Source: JBBQSU01 sp038234815
GTDB lineage: Bacteria; Planctomycetota; Phycisphaerae; Tepidisphaerales; Tepidisphaeraceae
Length of the DNA stretch: 6,837 nt
Assembly (NCBI GenBank): GCA_038234815.1
Contig: JBBQSU010000175.1
Span: 1 to 6,837 of the forward strand
Direction of reading: 5' to 3'
This document shows, one piece after another, positions 1-5,653 of the stretch. The position numbers were made by a program, and so were the translations under genes. Each line of letters starts with the position of its first letter. Position 1 is the stretch's first letter. A model generated the notes under the pieces. The model searched no databases, was not told where the DNA came from, and saw only the letters and a list, made by a program, of their open reading frames with translations.

Positions 1-316
1 TCAGCTCGGCATCCATGTGGCGACCGTTTCACGCGCGGTAAGTGAAAAATGGATCCAGACGCCACGCGGCGTTTATCCGCTCCGCCGGTTTTTCTCCGGG
101 GGCACGCAAAGCGCAGCCGGCGAGGAAATGAGCTGGGACGCGGTGAAGGAAAAACTCAAAATCCTGATCGACAACGAGAACAAGCTGCAACCGCTCAATG
201 ACGACGAAATCGTCGCTGGCCTGGCGGCCCAGGGGATCGTACTGGCCCGCCGTACGGTGGCTAAGTATCGCAAAATCCTCAATATCCCCACCGCCCGGCA
301 GCGGATCGCATACTGA
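1..316 (+). CDS. rpoN: RNA polymerase sigma-54 factor, C-terminal part (5' end outside window)
   Basis: This is the last 104 codons of sigma-54, read in the frame starting at base 2. Sigma-54 directs RNA polymerase to -24/-12 promoters that need an AAA+ activator. The fragment opens inside the helix-turn-helix of the DNA-binding domain (LGIHVATVSRAV), followed by the family-typical stretch TPRGVYPLRRFFSGG. The RpoN box ARRTVAKYR, which reads the -24 element, lies at bases 245-271, and the protein ends 14 residues later at TGA (314-316), as expected for an intact C-terminus. A short Gly/Ser/Ala-rich insert (SGGTQSAAGEE) precedes MSWDAVKEKL; I associate this pattern with planctomycete-type sigma-54, from memory. 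The gene converges on the next one across a 40-bp gap. An internal GTG at base 17 could be taken as a start, but the homology runs through it to the window edge, so the gene is truncated by the window and not short. Confidence 0.95.
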   Translation, partial: QLGIHVATVSRAVSEKWIQTPRGVYPLRRFFSGGTQSAAGEEMSWDAVKEKLKILIDNENKLQPLNDDEIVAGLAAQGIVLARRTVAKYRKILNIPTARQRIAY

Positions 317-356
317 GCGATAGCGTGCCCTCGCCGGCCGGCTCGGGAACCATCTC

Positions 357-1451
357 TCAGCGAATCCCCGCGAGCAAGATCACGATGTCCAATACGAAGA
401 GCACGACGATGGCGATTTCAAGGATCATCATCCAGCGGGCGCTGTGCTCTTCACGCAGCAGTTGGTGCAGATTGTCCAGCGTCTTAAGTTTTTCATCCGT
501 ATTGCGATGCCATTCGGGAAGATGAAACCGTTCGGCAAGGCCCTGATAAATCCGGGCCAGATGCCAATCTCCAAAAAATTTAGTGATGTTGGACAGTTCA
601 TCATCCACCCGGGCCAGGTCCACCCGGATTTCCCGCAGATCGCGCACGATCGACCGCACGGGCGCGTGCCCGAATCGCGCGGGCGCGATGTAGCGATAAA
701 TCCGGCGTGCCGTCTCGTCGAGCATCCGATCGTACGCTTCCAGTTCGGCAAGCTGCACGTTGGCCAGTTCCATCACATACACAACTTCATCCCAGTTGCC
801 CTTCTCGTCGATGACCAAAGCCGCGTCCCAGTCCACCACGACCAGGTCTTGCTCGTAATAGCTGAAATGCCGCTGGCTCGATTCGTCGATCTCCTGGGCC
901 GACAGTCGGGCGGGGAATTTTTCCTCGGTCAGTAGCGCTACCGCTTCCCTGCGGTGATCGGGCAGCCAATCGCTGGCCTTCTGCTCACCCGGCGGAGCAT
1001 TCAAACAAAACACCGTGTAAGCCTCTTCATCGGCGACCTGCGCCACCGGGCGAATCAGGTGCGGCTCCAGTTCCTTCAGAATTTGCTGGGCCATCGTGTG
1101 AACGTGTTCGTACAGCGTCGTGCCGTCGGTAAACGCTAACGCATGGTAGGGAATGAGTTCGTCAAGGCCGGCGACCTCAAACTGGCAGCGGATCATGATG
1201 CTCAGGGCACCGATGGGCAGCAATTTTAACGACTGTTCCAGCCGGATCGGCCCGGCGAGGGTGGTCTGCTCCAGCACCGGCAGCTTGACCATCTGCGGAC
1301 GCGAGAACAACATCTGTCGTGGACCGGGCTTGGAAGTACTGAGCTGAAACGGCTGCACGGGCTGGCCAAGCAGCGTGCCGATCGGCTCCCGCTTCATCTC
1401 ATAAGCCAAGTCGTAGGCGTAAAGATAGATGACTTCGCCGGTCAATGGCAT
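357..1451 (-). CDS. Conserved hypothetical protein with one C-terminal membrane helix (DUF155/RMD1-like)
   Basis: The 364-aa product has a large soluble N-terminal part and one strongly hydrophobic segment at its end, residues about 340-362 (from WMMILEIAIV to the final GIR), so it should be anchored by its C-terminus. The segment before it (about 270-337) is helical and rich in Leu, Glu, Asp and Arg, with short stretches such as LREIRVDLARVDDELSNITK and DEKLKTLDNLHQLLREEH that look like amphipathic or coiled-coil helices. A helical region followed by a terminal acidic-residue-bearing membrane helix recalls DUF155/RMD1 proteins, whose biochemical function is poorly defined; this match is from memory and tentative. 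Glu345 and Asp355 sit inside the membrane helix. The ATG at 1449-1451 is the only convenient start: the frame stays open upstream to a stop at 1524-1526 but has no other ATG, and no clear Shine-Dalgarno is visible. I assign no enzymatic function. Confidence 0.8.
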   Translation of the reverse strand: MPLTGEVIYLYAYDLAYEMKREPIGTLLGQPVQPFQLSTSKPGPRQMLFSRPQMVKLPVLEQTTLAGPIRLEQSLKLLPIGALSIMIRCQFEVAGLDELIPYHALAFTDGTTLYEHVHTMAQQILKELEPHLIRPVAQVADEEAYTVFCLNAPPGEQKASDWLPDHRREAVALLTEEKFPARLSAQEIDESSQRHFSYYEQDLVVVDWDAALVIDEKGNWDEVVYVMELANVQLAELEAYDRMLDETARRIYRYIAPARFGHAPVRSIVRDLREIRVDLARVDDELSNITKFFGDWHLARIYQGLAERFHLPEWHRNTDEKLKTLDNLHQLLREEHSARWMMILEIAIVVLFVLDIVILLAGIR

Positions 1452-1637
1452 GACCGATAAACTGTACCATATCCAGCGGACGGATGCTTGCGCCGCCAGT
1501 CCCCTGGCAGGGTGTCTTAGTGCTCAGTTATTTCCGCTTGCCGATACGAAAATATGGCGATCGTAGACGGTGTTCGACGGGCCTTTGGCCATGAGGATTG
1601 CCGGCCGCGACGCTCTTACGGCATCTCATGCATGGGC

Positions 1638-1655
1638 TTCCCAATTTCTTGGGAA
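1638..1655. repeat. Perfect 7-bp inverted repeat (hairpin)
   Basis: TTCCCAA (1638-1644) and TTGGGAA (1649-1655) pair perfectly around the 4-nt loop TTTC. No T-run follows on either strand, so it is not a standard intrinsic terminator. Role unknown. Confidence 0.55.
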
Positions 1656-1769
1656 AGGCTTTGTCGCTCGTGCCGCTGTCACGGAAACGCGGGTAAACCG
1701 GTTCGTCGATCTCGGCCAGGGCATGGGGCGGCACCACAATGGTCAGTACGTCTCGCCAGTGGCTTCCAA

Positions 1770-1787
1770 TAGGCCACGACGGGCCTA
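1770..1787. repeat. Perfect 6-bp inverted repeat (hairpin)
   Basis: TAGGCC (1770-1775) pairs with GGCCTA (1782-1787) around a 6-nt loop, seven bases before the orphan Shine-Dalgarno-like sequence. Function unknown. Confidence 0.5.
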
Positions 1788-1824
1788 GCCCTGAAAGGAG
1801 GAATTCTGAGGTAAGGGCCTCCCC

Positions 1825-1857
1825 CAGCCCCCTTGGGCTGAATTTCCCGATAAATTC
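1825..1857. repeat. Two abutting perfect hairpins
   Basis: CAGCCC/GGGCTG (1825-1830 and 1835-1840, loop CCTT) is followed directly by GAATTT/AAATTC (1840-1845 and 1852-1857, loop CCCGAT). The two stems share base 1840. A short T-run (1864-1868) follows six bases after the second stem, so a weak plus-strand terminator for any transcript from this spacer is possible, but the second stem is AT-rich and the spacing poor. Confidence 0.5.
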
Positions 1858-1868
1858 GGAAGCTTTTT

Positions 1869-1890
1869 CCTTACAATTTTCCCTTACAAT
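1869..1890 (+). repeat. Direct repeat CCTTACAAT x2
   Basis: CCTTACAAT occurs at 1869-1877 and again at 1882-1890, 13 bp apart start to start, each preceded by a T-rich run. The reverse complement of its core, ATTGTAA, recurs at 1931-1937 over the -35 region of the nifJ promoter. Repeated short sites upstream of a promoter suit a regulator-binding array, but AT-rich 7-mers can recur by chance in such a region. Confidence 0.45.
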
Positions 1891-1931
1891 GCAGTATATT
1901 CGCGGGCGTGGCGAAAAACTTGGGTTGCTTA

Positions 1932-1960
1932 TTGTAAATCGGATGTAAACATCCTATTAT
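1932..1960 (+). promoter_or_regulatory. Sigma-70-type promoter of nifJ (-35 TTGTAA, -10 TATTAT)
   Basis: TTGTAA (1932-1937) and TATTAT (1955-1960) are separated by exactly 17 bp. They match the TTGACA and TATAAT consensus at 4 of 6 and 5 of 6 bases. Transcription would begin near 1966-1968, giving a leader of about 26 nt before the nifJ ATG. The local AT-richness contrasts with the GC-rich genes on both sides. Sigma-54 -24/-12 elements (GG and GC, 10 bp apart) were looked for and not found convincingly here. Confidence 0.65.
1941..1954. promoter_or_regulatory. 14-bp palindromic operator candidate in the nifJ promoter spacer
   Basis: GGATGT (1941-1946) and ACATCC (1949-1954) are perfect inverted arms around a central AA. 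The repeat ends directly against the -10 hexamer and starts three bases after the -35, a classic repressor-operator position. TGTAAA also occurs twice, at 1933-1938 and 1944-1949, 11 bp apart, so both lie on nearly the same face of the helix. The site does not match the Rex, FNR or CRP consensus sequences as I remember them. That it binds a protein is inference. Confidence 0.5.
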
Positions 1961-1981
1961 ACATTTAACCCATTAACCCTT

Positions 1982-1985
1982 GGAG
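1982..1985 (+). promoter_or_regulatory. Ribosome binding site of nifJ
   Basis: GGAG lies 7 nt before the ATG at 1993 and fixes that start. It is preceded by a tandem TTAACCC repeat (1965-1971 and 1973-1979) in the inferred leader. Confidence 0.75.
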
Positions 1986-1992
1986 TCTGCTC

Positions 1993-4900
1993 ATGGCATC
2001 ACCTACTAAAGTATTGACCCTCGACGGCAACGAAGCTGCGGCCTCGGTGGCTTATCGGCTCTCTGAAGTCATCGCGATTTACCCCATCACCCCCTCGTCC
2101 ACGATGGGCGAACTGAGCGATGAATGGTCGGCCAAAAACAAGACAAATATCTGGGGCCTGGTCCCCAAAATCATGGAAATGCAGTCCGAAGCCGGTGCCG
2201 CCGCCGCCTGTCATGGCGCAGTGCAGGCGGGCACGCTTTCGACCACCTTCACGGCCAGCCAGGGCCTGCTGTTGATGATCCCCAACCTCTACAAGATCGC
2301 CGGCGAACTCACGCCGTTCGTCCTGCACGTTACCGCCCGCACGCTGGCCACACACGCGCTTTCCATCTTCGGGGATCACTCCGACGTGATGGCCTGCCGC
2401 CAGACCGGCGTGGCCCTGCTTTGCTCGAACAACGTGCAGGAAGCCCATGACATGGCCCTGATCGCGCACGCGGCCTCCCTCCGCTCGCGCATCCCGTTCA
2501 TGCACTTCTTCGACGGCTTCCGCACGAGCCACGAAGTGTCGAAAATATCCATGCTCAGTGACGACAATCTCCGGGCCATGATCGACGAAAACGCGATTCA
2601 GGCTCACCGCAGTCGCGCGCTCACCCCCGATCACCCGGTGGTTCGCGGAACCGCGCAGAACCCCGACGCCTTTTTCCAGGCCCGCGAAGCCTGCAACGAG
2701 TTTTACACGGCGCTTCCGGCCTGCGTGAAGGAAGAAATGGCCAAGCTGGCCAAGATCACCGGCCGAACTTACGACCTGTTTGAATACGTCGGCGATCCAC
2801 AGGCCACCAAGATTATCGTGGTCATGGGTTCCGGCGCTGAAACTGTCGAAGAAACCGTCAAATACATGGTCGACAAAGGCGAGAAAGTCGGCGTGCTGAA
2901 GGTGCGATTGTATCGCCCGTGGAGCCTGGCGGATTTTGCCCACGCTCTGCCGAAATCCGTGCAGCGCATCGCCGTGCTCGATCGTACGAAGGAACCCGGC
3001 GCGATCGGCGAGCCGCTTTACCAGGATGTCGTCACCGCCTTGGTCGAAGCCAATCGGCCGGGCATCCAGGTCATCGGCGGCCGCTACGGCCTGTCGAGCA
3101 AGGAATTCACTCCCGCGATGGTCAAGGCCGTCTTTGACGAAGTGGATATGCCCCAGCCGATCAAGCATTTCACGGTGGGCATCAAGGACGACGTGACGCA
3201 CCTGTCGCTTGATTACGATGAAAAGTTCGGCATCGAATCGGAAGACACGTTCCGCGGGGTGTTCTTCGGCGTGGGTGCCGATGGAACCGTCGGGGCCAAC
3301 AAGAACTCGATCAAGATCATCGGCGAAGAGACCGACAATTTCGCGCAGGGGTATTTCGTCTACGACTCGAAAAAGAGCGGGGCGATGACGATTTCGCACC
3401 TGCGCTTTGGCCCACGGCCGATTCGCGCACCGTATCTGGTCGGCAAGAACAGCGCTAATTTCGTCGCCTGCAGCCAGTTCGGATTCCTGGAAAAGGTGGA
3501 CGTCGTTTCCTACTGCAAACCGGGCGGGATTCTGCTGCTCAACTCGCCTTATCCGGCCGACAGCGTATGGAACCAACTTACCCGCGAGGTCCAACAGGAA
3601 ATCCTCGACAAGAAGGTGCAGATGTACGTCATCGACGCCTTCGACGTAGCCAAGAAGGCCGAAATGGGCGTCCGCACGAACACCATCATGCAGGCGTGCT
3701 TCTTCGGCATTTCCGGCGTGCTGCCCAAGGAACAGGCCATCGAGCAGATTAAGAAATCGATCCGCAAGACCTACGAGAAGAAGGGTGAAGGGGTCATTCA
3801 GAAAAACTTCACGGCAGTGGACATGTCGCTCAGTCACCTGCATGAGGTGGTGCCACCGACCGAAGTCACCTCGAAGCTGTTCATGCCCCTCATGGTGCCG
3901 GACAGCGCGCCCGATTTCGTCAAGCGCGTCACCGGCGTGATGCTGGCCGGCCAAGGCGATCTTCTGCCCGTCAGCGCCTTCCCCATCGACGGCACCTGGC
4001 CGCTGGGCACCACCAAGTGGGAAAAACGCGCCCTCGCAAGTGAAATCCCCGTCTGGGAAAAAGACCTGTGCATCCAGTGCAACAAGTGCGCCATGGTCTG
4101 CCCCCACTCGGCGATCCGCGCAAAAACTTTCGATCCACACTGGAAAGATGCCGCCCCTGCCACCTTCAAAACCATGCCCTACAAGGCTGCAGACTTCAAG
4201 GGACAGGATTATACCATTCAGGTATCTCCCGACGACTGCACGGGTTGCGACCTGTGCGTCGCGGTCTGCCCGGCTGCGGACAAGAAAAACCCGGACCGCA
4301 AGGCCCTGAACATGGCCCCGACCGCTCCGCTGCGAACTCCCGAAACGGACAACTTCAACTTTTTCCTGAAGCTGCCGGAAGTGGATCGGACCAAGGTTCG
4401 GATGGACGTGAAGGGGTCCCAGTTGCTGCAACCGCTCTTTGAGTTCAGCGGGGCCTGCTCGGGTTGCGGCGAGACGCCTTACGTCAAGCTCATCACGCAG
4501 CTTTTCGGTGACCGGGCGGTCATCGCCAACGCCACCGGGTGTTCGTCAATCTTCGGCGGAAATCTGCCCACCACCCCCTACTGTCAGAACGAAGACGGTC
4601 GCGGGCCGGCTTGGGCCAACTCGCTGTTTGAAGACAACGCTGAATTCGGCCTGGGCATCCGGCTGGGCCTTGATGATCTGTTCGATCAGGCCCGTTATCT
4701 CGTTAAGAAGCTCTCCAGCCAGATCGGCGAGACACTGGCAACAGCGATCTTGACCGCAGAGCAGAGCGACGAAACCATGCTGGCGGCCCAACGCCAGCGC
4801 ATCACCGAACTTCGCAAGAAGCTGGCGACGGTCGATGGCTTTGAACCCAAGAAACTTAGCCTGATCGCCGACTACCTGGCTCGAAAGAGCGTCTGGATCG

Positions 4901-5556
4901 TTGGCGGGGACGGCTGGGCTTATGACATCGGCTTTGGCGGCGTGGACCACGTGCTCTGGTCGGGCAAGAATGTCAACATGCTCGTTTTGGACACGGAAGT
5001 CTATTCCAACACCGGTGGACAGCAGTCCAAGAGCACGCCAATGGGCGCCGCAGCACGCTTCGCGGTTGCGGGCAAATCGATGGGCAAGAAGGATCTGGGC
5101 CTGATCGCCATGACCTTCGGGCACGTTTATGTCGCGCGGGTGGCGCTGGGTGCCAAGGACGTGCAAACGGTCAAGGCAATTATGGAAGCCGAGAGTTACC
5201 CCGGTCCGTCGCTGGTTATTGCCTACAGCCATTGCATCGCGCACGGCTACGACCTTGCCAATGGCATCAGCCAGCAACGGCTGGCCGTCGATTCCGGCGC
5301 ATGGCCGCTTTATCGGTTCGATCCGCGTCGTCATGCCCTGGGCGAGCCGGAGCTTCAGCTCGATTCCCCGGCCCCGAAAGTTCCGCTGGCCGACTTCCTG
5401 AAGAACGAGAACCGGTTCCGTATCGTTCAGCAGCAAGACCCTGAGCGCTATGCCGAGTTGCTCGCTCTGGCCCAGAAGAATGTTCACGAGCACTACGCTC
5501 TGTATCAGAAGCTTGCGACCAAGACCGAGACCGTCAAGGCCGAGACCGCGAACTGA
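1993..5556 (+). CDS. nifJ: Pyruvate:ferredoxin (flavodoxin) oxidoreductase, single-chain
   Basis: This 1187-aa cytoplasmic homodimer-type enzyme oxidises pyruvate with CoA to acetyl-CoA and CO2 and passes electrons through TPP and three [4Fe-4S] clusters to ferredoxin or flavodoxin. Domain I holds YPITPSSTMGE (30-40; pyruvate-binding Thr33), the TPP glutamate Glu66 in MQSEAG, and Arg116 in HVTARTLATHA. The gamma-type domain begins near GVGADGTVGANKNS (426-439). The ferredoxin-like domain has CIQCNKCAMVCP (Cys693, 696, 699, 703) and CTGCDLCVAVCP (Cys749, 752, 755, 759). The TPP domain has CSGCG (Cys822, 825), Cys850 in NATGCSS, GGDGWAYDIG (971-980), TEVYSNTGGQ (1001-1010) and Cys1081 in YSHCIAHG, which completes the proximal cluster. 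The cysteine spacing (3, 25, 231) equals that of the Desulfovibrio africanus enzyme as I recall it. No catalytic residue is missing. The protein stops about 55 residues earlier after the last cysteine than that enzyme, so it lacks its C-terminal extension. A strong promoter precedes the gene and a strong terminator follows it, so it is probably mostly monocistronic. Confidence 0.98.
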   Translation: MASPTKVLTLDGNEAAASVAYRLSEVIAIYPITPSSTMGELSDEWSAKNKTNIWGLVPKIMEMQSEAGAAAACHGAVQAGTLSTTFTASQGLLLMIPNLYKIAGELTPFVLHVTARTLATHALSIFGDHSDVMACRQTGVALLCSNNVQEAHDMALIAHAASLRSRIPFMHFFDGFRTSHEVSKISMLSDDNLRAMIDENAIQAHRSRALTPDHPVVRGTAQNPDAFFQAREACNEFYTALPACVKEEMAKLAKITGRTYDLFEYVGDPQATKIIVVMGSGAETVEETVKYMVDKGEKVGVLKVRLYRPWSLADFAHALPKSVQRIAVLDRTKEPGAIGEPLYQDVVTALVEANRPGIQVIGGRYGLSSKEFTPAMVKAVFDEVDMPQPIKHFTVGIKDDVTHLSLDYDEKFGIESEDTFRGVFFGVGADGTVGANKNSIKIIGEETDNFAQGYFVYDSKKSGAMTISHLRFGPRPIRAPYLVGKNSANFVACSQFGFLEKVDVVSYCKPGGILLLNSPYPADSVWNQLTREVQQEILDKKVQMYVIDAFDVAKKAEMGVRTNTIMQACFFGISGVLPKEQAIEQIKKSIRKTYEKKGEGVIQKNFTAVDMSLSHLHEVVPPTEVTSKLFMPLMVPDSAPDFVKRVTGVMLAGQGDLLPVSAFPIDGTWPLGTTKWEKRALASEIPVWEKDLCIQCNKCAMVCPHSAIRAKTFDPHWKDAAPATFKTMPYKAADFKGQDYTIQVSPDDCTGCDLCVAVCPAADKKNPDRKALNMAPTAPLRTPETDNFNFFLKLPEVDRTKVRMDVKGSQLLQPLFEFSGACSGCGETPYVKLITQLFGDRAVIANATGCSSIFGGNLPTTPYCQNEDGRGPAWANSLFEDNAEFGLGIRLGLDDLFDQARYLVKKLSSQIGETLATAILTAEQSDETMLAAQRQRITELRKKLATVDGFEPKKLSLIADYLARKSVWIVGGDGWAYDIGFGGVDHVLWSGKNVNMLVLDTEVYSNTGGQQSKSTPMGAAARFAVAGKSMGKKDLGLIAMTFGHVYVARVALGAKDVQTVKAIMEAESYPGPSLVIAYSHCIAHGYDLANGISQQRLAVDSGAWPLYRFDPRRHALGEPELQLDSPAPKVPLADFLKNENRFRIVQQQDPERYAELLALAQKNVHEHYALYQKLATKTETVKAETAN

Positions 5557-5566
5557 GGACGAAACC

Positions 5567-5602
5567 GGCCCTTTCCTCGGCAACGAGGAGAGGGCCTTTT
5601 TT
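5567..5602 (+). terminator. Strong intrinsic terminator after nifJ
   Basis: A 13-bp stem (5567-5579 with 5584-5596, one G-U pair at 5573/5590) closes a GCAA tetraloop of the stable GNRA class and is followed by six Ts (5597-5602). It begins 11 bp after the nifJ stop codon. This is a textbook rho-independent terminator and should separate most nifJ transcription from the downstream gene. Confidence 0.93.
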
Positions 5603-5615
5603 CTGAAAGCAAAAC

Positions 5616-5628
5616 TGCCCAATGGGCA
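5616..5628. promoter_or_regulatory. Inverted repeat before the DHODH-like gene
   Basis: TGCCC and GGGCA are perfect 5-bp arms around AAT, 14 bp after the nifJ terminator T-run and 25 bp before the next start codon. It could be an operator or a small leader hairpin. No convincing -35/-10 pair is visible in the 51-bp gap, so how the downstream gene is transcribed (readthrough, or a promoter of unusual type) is unclear. Confidence 0.4.
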
Positions 5629-5642
5629 TGTGATTTATCGCT

Positions 5643-5648
5643 TAGGAG
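5643..5648 (+). promoter_or_regulatory. Ribosome binding site deciding the DHODH-like start
   Basis: TAGGAG sits 5 nt before the ATG at 5654. The open frame continues upstream to 5450, but that part overlaps nifJ and the terminator and encodes an Arg/Pro-rich stretch typical of a shadow frame, so 5654 is the start. Confidence 0.8.
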
Positions 5649-5653
5649 CAGAC

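Larger units (their letters stand above)
1452..1931. other. Gene-free, hairpin-rich intergenic region
   Basis: Divergent spacer between the minus-strand membrane-protein gene and nifJ. Open frames here are at most about 70 codons from a usable start, lack ribosome sites and resemble nothing I know. The stretch contains perfect short inverted repeats at 1638-1655, 1770-1787, 1825-1840 and 1840-1857, a strong Shine-Dalgarno-like sequence with no start codon (1794-1801), and two direct TTACAAT repeats. It may be a decayed gene or mobile-element remnant, or it may hold a small RNA; sequence alone does not decide. Confidence 0.5.

Noticed and set aside
328..347. GC-rich palindrome (GCCGGCCGGC) between rpoN and the membrane-protein gene as a bidirectional terminator
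   Set aside because: As a hairpin it gives only a short interrupted stem with mismatches, and no T-run follows on either strand.
1452..1530. Promoter for the minus-strand membrane-protein gene
   Set aside because: AT-rich bits such as TATGGT are present near the start codon, but no paired -35 element at proper spacing could be found.
1528..1737. Minus-strand 69-codon frame in the nifJ upstream spacer
   Set aside because: It has a GTG start, no ribosome site and no recognisable homology. The frame is open further upstream without a usable start. It may be a decayed gene but cannot be supported.
1570..1788. Plus-strand 72-codon frame in the same spacer
   Set aside because: No ribosome site, no motif, and it overlaps the minus-strand frame, so neither is convincing.
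1999..4431. 810-codon open frame antisense to nifJ
   Set aside because: It lies wholly inside the well-supported nifJ gene. Its His/Asp/Gly/Val-rich translation has no recognisable motif and is the usual product of GC-rich codon bias on the opposite strand.
4546..5622. 358-codon open frame antisense to the nifJ 3' end
   Set aside because: Same shadow effect. It would start inside the nifJ terminator and has no family features.
5450..5653. Upstream extension of the DHODH-like frame
   Set aside because: It overlaps the nifJ 3' end and the terminator and encodes an Arg/Pro-rich stretch absent from the family. The ATG at 5654 has a good ribosome site and matches the family N-terminus.
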